Below, piece after piece: positions 33,049-47,700 of a stretch of 64,000 nt of DNA (the first letter of the stretch is position 1; each line of letters starts with the position of its first letter). Source of the stretch: Globodera rostochiensis (Eukaryota; Nematoda; Chromadorea; Rhabditida; Heteroderidae); contig JAEVLN010000015.1 in NCBI GenBank assembly GCA_018350325.1, forward strand, positions 1,012,008 to 1,076,007. The letters run 5' to 3'. The position numbers and the translations under genes were made by a program. A model generated the notes under the pieces. The model was not told the DNA's origin. It did no database searches and worked only from the letters and a program-made list of their open reading frames with translations.

Positions 33049-35125
33049 ATGGTTTTCAACAGAAAAGAGCGTTTACAAATTTCCAAAAAGATCGGAAAGC
33101 AACAGCAGAGAGGCGGCGGTGGCGGAAGGCGATTGTCCAATCAAAAAGTGAATTGGCGTCTTTGTGAGTTCTTCATCCGTTTTTTGTTGTTGTTTTTGTT
33201 TTTGCGTTAACAATTTTTGTGATTTTTAGTAAATTCGGAGAAGCGAAAGCAACGGGAGAAGCAGACAATTGAAGAGTTTGAGGAACGGCTGAACGACGGC
33301 ACCAAAACGGAAGAGAATGGACGTGAAGAGGAGGCGGGGCTAAAGGCAAACGAACCAAACAGTTCTGCGACAGACAGCCAAAGTTGGGGAGCAACAACGA
33401 CGACGGGTTAGTCGCCAAATGTGAGCAAAGTTTTGACGAGAGTGGGTTCTCCAAAATTCAGAAACTCCCCGCTATTCGCTGACGGTTGCGTTGCCGGGGA
33501 CGATCCTGGACAATGTTCAGACCGTGGAGCTTAAAACGTACTTGAGTGGAGAGGTACCTTTTTGGCAAAAATTATTTTAATTAAATTATAAATTTTATTG
33601 GATTCTACGCCTCCCCCCGAAAACTCCTTTTTTTCGACTAAAAAATTTTTATGTTTTTAAAAAACGTGGGGCACCAACCCGCCGACTTATCAAAAATTGT
33701 GCTGAATTTAGGACACGCTCTAACAAGCGCCTGTTGTTTTTTTTTGTTGCAATTAATTGAATTGTTTTTCGTTTATTATGCGTTCAAAAGTAAGCTGCTT
33801 CTATTAAGCTCGCCAGAACATTGGCGATTTTCTGTGTGGAAGAAGTTGTCGTATTCGACGAAACAGCGGCGATGAGCCAAAAGGACGTCGACGCGTACAG
33901 GGACTGGACCGGCGGATCAGAGCAACTGGACGCGCGAAGCAGCGAAAGTGAGCGAATCTATCTCTGACTACTAAAAATTCTCAAACAAATTTTGTGGCAT
34001 ATTTTTAAGGCGTGTTTTTCATGGCGAGGATTTTGGAGTTTCAAGAGTGTCCGCAGTACTTACGGAAGGCGCTTTTTCGTATCCAACGCCCATTGAAATT
34101 TTCGGGTTTGTCAATTTTTTGGGGGGGGGGCGACTATCGTTTTTTAAAATAATTTTTTTTTGAAGCGTTGCTGAACCCTCTGAATGCGCTGCATCATCTC
34201 CGTTCCAACGAGCTGCACTCCCCGTTCAGGGAAGGCGTCGTGTTGGACAGAAAGTCCAACAAAGGCCTTCTCTGTGATGTTGGCCTAGAAAAGGTTTTTG
34301 TCGCTCGCTGTCTGGTGGCTTAAGTTTTGAGTGTGTTTTCTTTCAGGAGCTTCTTTTGAAGACGGACGACCAAATTGAGCCATTTTCTCGCGTTACAGTG
34401 CGCATTGATCAGCAACAACAGAAATGTGTGCATTTATTCTGGACCAGAGTTTTAATCAAAGAGAATGAAAAGCCGTACATAAATCCTTCAATTTCGTTCA
34501 GCCTCAAAAAAACTCCGCGGTTCTTTGGCCAACGCACGGACTGTTCGCGAGGAGACGGGCACATACTGGGGATATTCAGTGAGGTTTTTTCTCCCACTTT
34601 TGTTTTGTGTAGTTTTGTTCAATGTGCCCCCCTCCCGGCTCTCTCTAGGCTTGCAAGAAGTCTTTCGCAAGTGTTGGTCGACGGCTCGTACGATGCGATC
34701 GTCGGCACTTCTGAGCGTGGCATGCCCATTGGCGAACTGTCCATTCCGCGAGAGTCCGATTCAAATTGGTTGGGCACCGATGAACGAAGCGCGGCATTTA
34801 CTTACCCAAGCTTTACCTTTCTCTTAGCAAAATACTCGTCGTTTTTGGCGGTCTAAGTGGACTTGAAGCGGCCATGGACGCGGATCCGTCCATCCAGGAA
34901 ACGGAACCGGTGAAGTACTTCCAGCACTACGTGAATTGGTCAGTGGGTTGAGTGAGTGTTACTTGTGCAACTATAGTAACTGTTTCAAAGACGAGAAAGG
35001 TATTGAACGAAAATTCAATTCCACATCCGTTCAGTTTGCCAGGCCAGGGCAGTCGTGTGATCCGCACCGAGGAGGCCATTCCGATAGCGCTGACTGCACT
35101 GAAATACAAATTGGATTGGGCTTAA
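33049..35125 (+). CDS. SPOUT1 (CENP-32 type) putative RNA methyltransferase
   Basis: Eleven exons: 33049-33163, 33230-33406, 33462-33553, 33809-33947, 34010-34105, 34166-34293, 34347-34425, 34502-34583, 34649-34768, 34828-34938, 35035-35125; phases close, 409 aa (human protein about 376). After a basic, Gly-rich and then acidic N-terminal arm the family motifs follow in order: YSLTVALPGTILDN, FCVEEVVVFDE, ECPQYLRKALF, LLNPLNALHHLR, REGVVL, TYWGYSVR, IVGTSERG, LVVFGGLSGLEAA and LPGQGSRVIRTEEAIPIAL. The last two build the SAM-binding trefoil knot of SPOUT enzymes. Known members act in RNA methylation and centrosome or kinetochore function. The gene ends 187 bp before the PSD start. Confidence 0.92.
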
Positions 35126-35311
35126 AATTGCATAAATGTTGTTGAATTTGTTATTTATTCATTTTCCACCACGATTATTTCTAGTGAAAAACAGGGGTCT
35201 GCCCTTACGGGGACCCTCGACGAATACCTTTTGACGTTGTTCGAGTTTTAAAAAAATATATTTATGTTCTTTATTTATATATTATATATTATCCGAACTG
35301 CGGTGTGCTGG
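35126..35311 (+). promoter_or_regulatory. Short intergenic gap with possible trans-splice acceptor
   Basis: The 186 bases between the SPOUT1 stop and the PSD start include a tatttctag acceptor (ending about 35185) and TA-rich sequence nearer the PSD ATG. The spacing is in the range of nematode operons, so the downstream gene may be co-transcribed. Confidence 0.35.
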
Positions 35312-37426
35312 ATGTTTTGTATTCGTTGCCTCTCATCGTCGACATCGCCCATTTTCGGAGTCGCTTTCTTCAGGTCGTTTGCCGTCGCTGCTCCCTCTGT
35401 TGCTCTCCTTGCCGGTGCTCGTCTCTCCGTTCGTCGTCAGATTTTGATGGTGAGAAAAGGGTCATCAGCAAATTTAATTTGTCCAACGCTTTTTTGTTTA
35501 GCCGCCCGCTGCCGCCGCACTTTCGTCGTCCCACCGCCACAGCAGTGCCGTTCACAGTCGGCGTCGCTCCTCAACGTCGTCCGTTTACGCGGACTCGGCG
35601 CGTAGTAGGCCGCTTCGACGGAGCAAACGGCGACTGTTCAAATGGCTTTTCCTCGGAACGCTGTCGGCATTTGCCGGCTTCTGCCTGTGGGACGTGTTTG
35701 TGCCGAGCAGCAGGGAGAGGCAGGACCCGACGCATTACTACACGGACTGGAAGGTCGTCTTCATTTTGTCCCAATTCTGTTTTTTTGCTTTCTTCTAATG
35801 CATTTTCCCTCCATCTTTCAGATTCGTCTCTACACAAAGTTCCCGTGGAATGCCGTCTCGAGGTGAGTGTTTTTGTCTGTCTGCCCCCTTGGCCTCAATT
35901 GCAGCTTGGCCGTCCATGCAAAATACTTAATCGTCCTCGAAACATTGTTGTCCATAAATAGAATAGCTTTTTTTAATGAATTTGGCACAATGTTTCTTTT
36001 TTTGTGTCAAAATCCAATTACGGTAATAACTGCAAAATGCCAATGCTTTGTGCTTTACCCCTGCATGGAAGTTGAGGGACGATTATTTATTAAAAGGACG
36101 TCTTGACCAAGCTGTGATTGAGCGAAACTCGGCGTATCTGCATTCGTTCACATTTTCACTTGCAGCATCGTCGGCTTCCTCTCCAACATTCCAATTCCCG
36201 TCGTGCTGAGGGCGCCCATTTACGGCGTCTATGTGCGCTTCTTCAACTGCCGGATGGACGAGGCGGCGGAGGAGTCTTTGCAGGCCTACCCAACATTTGC
36301 CGCCTTCTTCACGCGACCACTCAGACCGGGCGTCCGACCGATCAGCCATTCGCTGCTGGTGAGTTAATCAATCCTTTTGTTCTACTCGACGAAAAGAAGA
36401 GAGAGAAGTTCAGTGGGTTCAGTTCCGCAAAAATTTGTCGAAATAGCAATTAACACTGTGTTGTAATTCGCTTCTCTCAAAGGTATCCCCGGCCGACGGC
36501 ACTGTGCTCCACTTTGGCAAAGTGGTGGACGGACGGGTGGAATTCGTCAAGGACAGTGTAAAAGACCTAACCATGTGGCTTGGCAATAATTTGTGTTATT
36601 ATTAAGGACTACGAGCTGCACGAATTCTTGGGCCCGGTCAATGCGGACACGCGGGTGTGTTGTGTTGTGTGTGCAATTTGTTCGCAATGTTTTTTTGTTC
36701 AGGTCGGCAACGCCCTTTACCAAGTGGTCATCTACTTGGCCCCGGGCGACTACCACGCGTTTCACTCGCCGACCACATGGCGCGTCCAGGAGAAGGTGTA
36801 CTTTCCGGGCTCATTGCTTTCCGTCAACCCGTCGTTCGTCGATTGGATTCCAAAGATCCTTTGTCTCAACGAGGCGAGTCAATCAATCAATCCCCTCGGG
36901 GGAAATTCTGCTTATTATTGCATGGCTTTTCAGCGAATTGTGCTCAGCGGCCAATGGCATTATGGATATTTCTCGGTGAGTTCAAAAACAAACTTTTTTT
37001 GTTTCTTTCTGTTTATAAATGATCCCCGGTTTTGTTAGCTTTGCGCAGTTGCGGCGACGAATGTGGGCGACATTGTGATTACGAATGTAAGCAACAAATT
37101 TGGGCAGGGAAAGGATCTGGGGACGTTAAAACTCTTTCATCACCTTTAAAGGAGCCGGTGAAGAATAGGCGAGTGCACGCCACGGAGCAGTACAGCATTT
37201 TTGACGAGTCGATGCGTTTCAAACCGGGCGACAAAGTGGGCGAATTTCGACTGGGCTCCACCGTCGTTTTGGTACGGAGATAAGAAAGGGGCAATTATTG
37301 TAATTATTGCTTTGTTTTTATTATTATTAACAGGTCTTCGAGGCACCCGACAACATCGACTTTTGCATTCGCGCGGGTGATAAACTTCGGTACGGGCAAA
37401 GTCTGCTGCTGCAGCCGGCCCTCTGA
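35312..37426 (+). CDS. psd-1: Phosphatidylserine decarboxylase, mitochondrial
   Basis: Eleven exons: 35312-35449, 35502-35753, 35822-35862, 36166-36358, 36483-36557, 36607-36654, 36703-36873, 36934-36975, 37039-37086, 37152-37271, 37334-37426; 406 aa. It converts phosphatidylserine to phosphatidylethanolamine at the inner mitochondrial membrane. Residues 1-45 are rich in Arg, Ser and Ala with no acid, a mitochondrial presequence; KWLFLGTLSAFAGFCLW (around 95-112) is the membrane anchor. Conserved blocks are FFTRPLRPG, VSPADG, YQVVIYLAPGDYHAFHSP and FRLGSTVVL. LGST at about 370-373 is the self-cleavage site whose Ser becomes the pyruvoyl group of the alpha chain. Intron 7 (from 36874) has a GC donor, GCGAGT. 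Confidence 0.95.
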
Positions 37427-38037
37427 CTTTGGGGAGAGAGAGCCGCCGCTGGGCAAAACTTTTTGTTTCTCACGCACATTTTGGCATTGGCATTTTTACT
37501 TTACTCTCTCCCCCCCCCCCCTCCCACCCCGGCGGGGGAGTGAACACCGCACATTTCGACCATCCGTCTGGCTGTTTGTATGTCTGTCCCATTGTTAGTG
37601 CATTAAAATGACGGTGAACAACACAACAACAATACACTTTTTTCATTTTTGAATTTTGAATTTTGTCAATCTTATTATACATTACGATTTTTGTTCACAA
37701 AGAGGATAAAGAGTTTAGAACATTTGTTCCAAGTTGTGTCCGATCGATTGCTTTCTGAATGAGTGAAATGTCCAATTTAACATTTTCTTTGTTTGTGGGG
37801 CTGGGGCCGTTCGTCCGTTTGTTGCTCTTCGCATTTTGTCGGATGTGTCCCCTGCGGGCCCAAAAATCGTTTGGCCGTCGCCGTCCCCCCGCCAGCGTTT
37901 TGTTTATATACTCCATCGACCAACACTTTAATAATGCTTTCGTTCTGATCAAATTTCATTCCCTTCCGTCCATCGCTTTCACTTTGGAATTTTGGCGCTG
38001 TCTTCCCGCGACTTTCCGATTTTCCTCCCCGCGGGCG
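37427..38037. other. Intergenic, no gene seen
   Basis: Contains a poly-C run (37509-37522) and AT-rich sequence. The second half probably carries the promoter and leader of the Cys-loop channel gene, whose ATG is at 38038. Confidence 0.4.
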
Positions 38038-40544
38038 ATGTTTTGCTCACCGTCCAAAATCGCTTTGATCCTTTCCGCTCTTTTGTCCCTGCCGATGGTA
38101 ATTAACGCCCAAATTCTCACCTCCGACTTAGCCGCCGCCGGTGAAAATGGAGTCGAAACGGTGGAGGCCGAAGGTTTTTGGGGGGGGGGAGGGGAGGGAA
38201 TGTCGGGGAAAGTCCTTTGGGTGCTGTGCCTTCAGTGATGGCCAACAGAACGTACGTGCAGGAACAGTCGGAGCTGCAGAAGGCCGTCTTCAGAAGCTAC
38301 GACAGAAAAGTGTGTGACAATTGCTTTTTGCTTTTGACTGATTAGGCGGGCGGGCGGTTTCTGATCAAACACAAAATATCCCTCCGGGGGAATCGGTCGG
38401 CACATTCTTTTGATGGGGGTTGGTCCCCTCCCCGCCTCCGGCAAATCTTGGCATTTTTTGGGCGCCTCCTCTGCCCCCGAGCTCCATTTAATTGTTCCTC
38501 CACGTCTTCCAGATTCGTCCCGTCCGCAATCAGGTAGGGTAGGGCAGGGCAGGGCTTTCACTGATTATTTTGGCATTCTGGGACACGAAAAATTGCCATT
38601 TTATTATTCAAAATGCCGTCGGGGTTTGTTCCCGCTTCGTCCCGCCCAATCAATCCCTTGGCCCCAGTCTTCTCCAGTGACCGTTTTCTTCCATGCCTAT
38701 ATGATGCACTTCTCTGTGGACCAACTCCAGCAGACTGTGCTCCTCAACGGCCACATTTACATGAGCTGGATAGACGAAATGGTCGGTTGGTCTTCAGTGT
38801 GACAAAGTGCCACACCGTCGGCGGTTTGTCCTCTGATGTAATGTCCGGACACCTGTCAAGTGCGGGGGGGGGGGCTTTGCTATTCTTCGGACTAGGGTTG
38901 GTCCCCGATCCCCGACATGGCCAACCCCGACCTCCCCGACCCCCGACTTCCCCCCCCCCCCAGGGGTCGGGGACCAACCCGACTTCGGAGGACAAGCATC
39001 ATTTCCCTCTCCCATCGGATGACCCCTCCCCAACCAACAAAAAAAGGCTGTGTGGGACCCGGCCCAGTTCAACAATGTTCGCACAACGATGACGAAGCAG
39101 TGGGAGCTTTGGCATCCCGACCTACGAATTGCCAACAGGTGGGTGTGCCCGTCCGATCGCCAGCGATCGGGAAGCGGCGGTAGGTACCGCCATTTTGTAC
39201 ATCCGGTTTAAGCGTGTCCGGCGTCAACCAGTACTTCGAGATCTCCAAGCGATCGCATGCCACGCTGACATCGATAAGCCCCAATCGCACGAAGGCGAGT
39301 GGGGCAGGGAGGAGGGGGGGGAGGGGGCACGACGGGTTACCCCGCCTCGCTCAACCAGTTCAGGTGGAGGTGTATCCCAACTTCAACATAAAAGTCGGAT
39401 GCCATTTCGACTACAGGTGTGCCAGTCTCGGCATTTTCATTTCACGTTCGACTTTTGTTCCCATTGAAGTGATTACCCGTTCGATCAGCAACAGTGCGCC
39501 GCTCGTCTCTACGTGGCCAGCGTGATGAGTGAGGTGGAACTGTCCATCTACTACAATTTGGAGCCCTCCGTCATGTTGGGTCAGTTTGGGGTTGGGGGTG
39601 CCCAACACCGACCCGGATAGTGAGACATGGCGGCCCTCTATTTCGCGCAGTTTATTTGTCTTTGGCCCCATTTGCGCAGGTTGGGGCAACCAATCCGCAA
39701 AGCGTCACATCTCCGACTGGGAGTTGTTGTCAGTGCAGGCCAACCTGTCCTTCTACCGGAACCGCAAGTACAGCTCCACGCGGCCGACCAGCGCGTTCGA
39801 GGCCCAGTCCAGTTGGTCTCTGTTGCTGCTCGGCGTCCGTCTAAGGCGCAACGCGCCGCTCTTCTGGCTGTCCCTGGCGTTGCCGTCGCTGTGCTGTGCC
39901 CTGGTCAACGTGGTCTCGTTCCTTCTGCCCGTCCCTGAACACTCTGTCGGGCTGCTCCTGCTCAACTTCTTCCTCCACGGAATGTTCATCCGTGACGCGC
40001 TCCGCGCACTGCCCCCCGCCGTGGGGGACACTCCCCGCATTGGTGGGCGCCCCCAACTTTTTAAATTGGAAAAGCTCCCCCCCCCGGGCATTTGGAAGAG
40101 CTTTCCCCCCCCCGGGCATTTAGTTCTGTGTGCCAACATTCTGTTGCCCGTTACGCTGCTTTGCCTGCTCCTTCACCTTGGCTCGCGTTCGTTGTGCAAA
40201 TTTCTGCTGACCCAACTGAACGCGTCTCCGCCATCGTCCGCCCTGGTGACCTTTGTCCGTTCCGTCATACAACCACAAGAAGAGGAAGAAGGTCACAATG
40301 AGGGGGGGGGGGTCCATCCACCAATTAGTGAAAACAAATCGGATGGCACCCGGGGGGTTATTGAATGATTTTTGCATTTCTTTTTTTGCCCCAAATGCAA
40401 TTAATTGAAACTTTCGCAGAAATGGGGAAAAGTGACGGCGGCCGTCGCATTTCTGCGCTGGTTGTGCTGCGTCTGTGCTGTGCCATGCTGCTGCTCGTCG
40501 TCAGTGTGCCGTTGTTGTCGCCGCTCTTTCGAATGTCCGCCTAA
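38038..40544 (+). CDS. Cys-loop ligand-gated ion channel subunit
   Basis: Eleven exons: 38038-38173, 38236-38309, 38513-38533, 38668-38781, 39047-39138, 39213-39294, 39364-39416, 39470-39579, 39680-40042, 40124-40291, 40420-40544; phases close, 445 aa. A signal peptide (about residues 1-24, ending VINA) precedes the extracellular domain. The latter has SWIDEM, AVWDPAQFN and LWHPDLRIAN. The Cys loop is complete, with 13 residues between C and C (CHFDYSDYPFDQQQC). TM1 starts at APLFWLSLALPSLCC, TM2 at VGLLLLNFF, TM3 at VLCANILLPVTLLC and TM4 at ALVVLRLCCAM. There is no vicinal Cys pair in loop C, so it is not a nicotinic alpha-type subunit; the ligand is unknown and it fits the divergent nematode LGC group. 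The TM3-TM4 loop is short. Intron 6 (39295) uses a GC donor. Confidence 0.88.
38893..38985 (-). mobile_element. Foldback repeat, copy 2 (intronic)
   Basis: Reads ggttggtccccgatccccga at the left and ggtcggggaccaaccc at the right, so the two ends are inverted repeats of about 14 bp around ccccgac units and a C-run. The reverse complement matches the element at 15059-15146 closely. It lies in intron 4 of the Cys-loop channel gene. Confidence 0.75.
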
Positions 40545-40923
40545 AATTGCCTCTTTTTTTGAAGAAACAATTAGCGGCGGACAAATCGAACGCGCGCGAC
40601 GACTCGCCGCGGACTTCGAGACGTATTTGATCAAAATAATAAAATGTTTTGCTCCGATTATTTATTTCTGCCCATTATTTTTCGTCTTTAATCGGCCATA
40701 AAATGCTGTAGATTTAATTTCTGTACAGAATCTGATCATTGATCACTGATCAGTCCGTTCGTTAGAAAGATTCAAAAGGGCTTTAAATGTATTAATCATG
40801 ATCACTGATCAGTCCGTTCATTAGAAAGATTCAAAAAGGCTTTACATGCGTATAAATTGTTTATTTATGCTAGACAACATCGAAAATATGCATTTATAAA
40901 ATATTCTGCGAAACGCGGCGCAT

Positions 40924-43196
<2,273 letters not shown>

Positions 43197-44717
43197 TGGA
43201 ATTGTGTCGAGCAAGTTGCAAACGCAAAAAAAAAAACGAATCCGATCAACGATGGAAGTTCACAACCAAATTAATTTTGCGGTGTTTGAATTGAGAATGT
43301 GGAATGGAATGAGGGGGGGGGGAGATTGGTGGACGAACCGAACCCGTCGATTCAGTGCCACCCGTCGCCCCGAACGCCTTGCATCATTCTGATCGTCTTC
43401 CCCCCCCCCCAATCAATTGCTCACATGGTGTCACCCTTCCAATCGCCGACATGTGCCCACATTTCGTCGCCACTCTTCATTTATAGTCCCCAAACGTCAC
43501 AACGAACAGAGCAAATCATTCACATTCCATTCTCCCATATATGGTGCTCTTCAACGAAATGGTGACTCCCTCCCTCCCTCCCTCCCTCCCTCCTGATCGT
43601 GAAGGGATCGCCGCCTCCCCCCCCCCCCCTCCCCCCAAAAAATGACAAATTCATATTCTCAGCCATTTATTCCCTTGAAAGATTTCCAATTTTACCGAAG
43701 CATGTGCATTCATTCTTACACACACTTACTTATCATATTTTTGTAAAATATAAAATAGAAATGCACACAAACAGCCAATTGAAAAAATCATAAATATAAT
43801 AATGGGAAAGTGTGTGTCGGGGGGGGGGGGGGTGCCGTCGGCGAACGCATCGAACGAAAATGGACAAAAAAAAATGTGCTCACACTCAGCGAACGAATGA
43901 ATAAAAATGAATGTGCTCCTCCGTTTCTGTTATTGTTTTTCTCGATTCATATGATTGAATGAATGAATGAATGACCGTTTTTGGCGATCATAAAATAAAA
44001 GTACAGAGATGGTAAAAATGAAAACGAATTGGTGGTGGTGGGGGGGGGGGGGGGGTTTGGACAACGTTTTGAATTATCGTCACCGAACTGACAGCCCTAA
44101 AAAAGAGAAAAAAATGTGTGGGTGGTTCTGCGCGAGCAAAAAAAAACAATTTTAACTAAAAAAGGTTTTATATAATAAGCCGCCATATTTGGTGTGTGTG
44201 AATTGTGCGTTTTTGGTCAAAAATTGAGCCGCCGCGCATAAACCGCGGACATTGGCAAAAGTCGAAATGACAATTAATTAAAATTAAAACCCCTAAAACA
44301 AATGATCAAATAATGTCTGGTGCTATCTCCTTTTTTGTTCAGTTTCCGTTCAACATTATTTCGAGCCCGTCGCCGTCACCATTTTCAACACTTTCCTGGA
44401 GAATTTCGTTTTTGCTGAAAGAGCGGACGATATGTATTGTTCTCGAACCGGGGGGTGAGGGGGTTCAAGAAGAAAGAAATTCACCATCCAAAACCGTTGT
44501 GGGAACAAAATTCGTTGCTCAGCGTCGTGGAGGTGGACGAGCAGGAGGAGGGCAAACAAATGCCGGAAGTGAGGGAAGAGGAGGAGTTGTGCGAGCAGTG
44601 CTTCACCCGACACTCTCCAGTGTTCAGCAGCAGATGGTGTCCGTTCACGATCTCAAATGATGACGAGTCCACGCCTTTTGAGGGGGGGGGGGGGGTCAGA
44701 ATGGTCAACAGCTGGCT
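43197..44717. other. Intergenic, no gene seen
   Basis: Holds a (CCCT)n tract at 43567-43593, a (GAAT)n tract near 43955-43971, several G- or C-runs of 8-16, and AT-rich sequence. Overlapping frames at 44313-44721 on both strands have no domain and no consistent exon chain. Confidence 0.45.
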
Positions 44718-47700
44718 TTAGAAGTTGCTGCTGCAATTACTTTCATTTCGTGTCCTTCGGCTTGTCGTCGTCGTTGTCTCTCCGCCATTTACCACCGGCC
44801 GACCATCGAAAAGCACGACGCCGTCACGTACAATCGGAGTCGGTGTTCCCGCTGTTGGACTGGCCTTGCGCGTTTGCAATTCCTAAAACAAAAAAAAGTT
44901 TCTGTAATAATTTCAGCAAAAAATTGCTAAACAAAACCAAAAACAAAACGGTAAAAGGGGGTGGTGAAGTGAAAACGGACAGTCCGAAGAAAAGAAGGGG
45001 GGGGGGCAGGTAACTTTTGATTCATTCCGTAACATTAATTACCATATAAGTGCCAAATTCGTGTTCAGCGTGTACGACCGCCACCCAATCGAGCTGTATT
45101 TTCATAACAATATGATAGAAAGGAAAATAGGGAGTCCAATTTAGTGTCTGTTACTCTAGCCCATGTCACTCGGGTTGTTGAAACCCAACAAAGAACGCCC
45201 CCCACCTTTTTACGATCACGTTCAATAATGTAATCCTCAAATTGTGTCGGAACTTTGGAGAGGCCATCGACGTCCAGAAATTCTTGTACCTGAAAAAAAT
45301 GTGTCCGTTTATGAATGCAATGGAAATTGTCCAAAGCGTCAGTGGACCTTCTCTTCAAGAGACGAGATTGAGCCGTTTGAACAGCTACCGCTCAATTTGG
45401 AGGTCAGCGGAGCGGAAGCTGTCGCGCCGCTTGTTCCATTGGACAGGGAAAGGTTCATGTACGTTCCACCGCTAAAGCATTTACATGATAATGTACTTAT
45501 AAATTTTCAGTTAATCTCAAAAACCGGGGGTGGCCGATTGGCTTGGTTCAGATTTGGTGGACGACCCCCCGCCGTCGGTTCCAACACCCAAAATGGAGGA
45601 CCCCCCCCCCCCCTCCCTCTCTCGTCATGTCGGGTCGTCGTCCGTTTGCATATAATTTTTGAGTTGGCCCACCCGTGTGCTGGATGGATGGACGACGGGC
45701 CGTTCAGCTCCAGTGAATGGAGACTGGCGGCCGACTGGGACCGTGACAATGTGCTGTTGGTCTTCTCCGATGCAATGTCCTGTGTGCTGCCGGTGCCGTT
45801 GTTGTGGTGAAGGGACAGCGAGTCGTCGGAGTTGTTTATCCGCGATTGTATGGCCGTACAGCAATAGGCGTCCCGCCATGGCTCCAACTCCTGGATCAGC
45901 TTCGGGAAACGCAACATCGACGACCTCTTCTTCTTGTTGTACGCCGGATTTTCGAATCTTATTAACAGTTTTCAGTGTTTAATCGGTGTGTTCGTTCAAT
46001 TTCTTTTTCAATCCAATTTAAATTCTTTGTGGGCTTCATCCACAAATTGTTAAATAATTTAAAACCTTTAAATCCTAAAACAATTCAAAAAAAAGAATAA
46101 TAATCAAACTCTGTGTTGTGTGCGCCCAAATACTGCCAAACTTGGAAGCACCGCTGCTGTTTCGGCCCATTGTCCGGCGTGTCGACAGTCGCTCCTCCGT
46201 GTTCAGCCGCTTCTTTTAGTGAATTGAAAATGAACGTGCCGAACAGACCGGAGAACGTATGTTGAACGAGTTTCATCTGGAATTAAGACAACAACAAATA
46301 ACAATTAAACACACCCCCCCCCTCCCAAAACTACCAAATATCTCCGGTTGTATTGGAATTGGTCCGGGTTTTTGAGCCACAATTGGTAGACACAGTCGAG
46401 AAATTGCAAGAAAACTGGCGATTTTTCGTTGTCATCGCCGTTCAAAACGCCGCCTCTATCCGAAAATTTGTGCCCAAACTCCACCCACTGACGTTGAACC
46501 AACATTTCGAAGCTAAACTATTAAAAAAGTTATTGAAACTGCGCGAAGAAAATGATGGGAAATCGACGATTTAGTGCAAATATTTAAATTTTTAAAAATG
46601 CACAGGCCAAGGAATGAATTTTGGATTAAAAAATAATGGATGGACCCTTTTCAAATGGATTTATTTTAATTCTGACCCCCCCCCCCCGGCAAGCAAAACA
46701 TCGGGCAATTTTTGGACCAACTTTCGCCCAAAAATTCAATAAAACGCCTTCTTCACACAAAAATTGCACAATTACCCCTCGAAAGTCCGATAAAATGGGT
46801 CGGCGATGAGCATGCACAGAGAGACAATTTGTGTGGTTCGATCCCAGCCATCGGAGCAGTGCACAAGCACCGAAATGCCTAAAGAATAAATTGTGAAATC
46901 GCAAAAAGAGCACAACAAAATGGTGATGACCTTCGTGCAGCAGCGAATGCAAACATCGTTCAGCCGCAGAAAACAATTGGCAAATGTTTTGGAGCCAAAG
47001 GGTCGACTGCAAATTTTGGTAGTAATTTGTCGGGTCGCTCCCGCAGACGTTCATCAGCAGGCGCAGTTGGTGGAAGCTGTAGCGAATGTTGTGAATGTTC
47101 GGCAAGCCCATGAAGACGACCTCGGCATTTGGATAAGCATCTGGCAAAATGGCCACAATTTAATTATATTATAGGACAAAATTTCAAAAGAATGCGATTT
47201 AAATTACTACCGGCTCCTTCAAAGCCTCCGCCCTTTGCCCGGTTGGCCCACGCGGCCGTGTAAGACCGCGCATCAACAATCAAAAACTTCATATTGGCAT
47301 CTGTCAAAAGAAAAAAAAAATAAACACAAAATATATAAAAATTAAAAACGAGAAAAAGGACCATTTGAAATTGCCGACCGAATTCTCTCATAGAGATGCA
47401 CATCTTTGCTAAAAACAAAAGCAAAAAATAGAAAAAGCCAAAGCCGAATTACTCGTTGGACATCCCAAAGAAGCCGATGGACGGCTGACTGCTTCTGAGC
47501 AGAACGGCCCCATTCTTTGCACAACGCCATGCCAAAGTGGGAAAGCGATGGTAACTGCGGCCAAGTCGCATTTGCTTCAGCTCCTCGTCGCACACCGAGG
47601 CGGGGACGATCAAATATTGGGGATAGGACGCGCAAATGCTAAAGAGAAACAAACAGTACTAAAATGAACGTCCAAAATGAAACACGGAAATGTTTAGTCA

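Noticed and set aside
44313..44721. Overlapping frames on both strands, one with Cys-rich GICLPSSCSS-like sequence
   Set aside because: It looked briefly like an NRF-type fragment, but the Cys spacing does not fit, no adjacent exon continues it and the opposite strand is equally open.
45339..45350. Stop codon of the myotubularin at 45341-45339
   Set aside because: A short intron starting after 45348 skips this stop, and the following exons stay in frame to a new stop at 44718, giving a better model.
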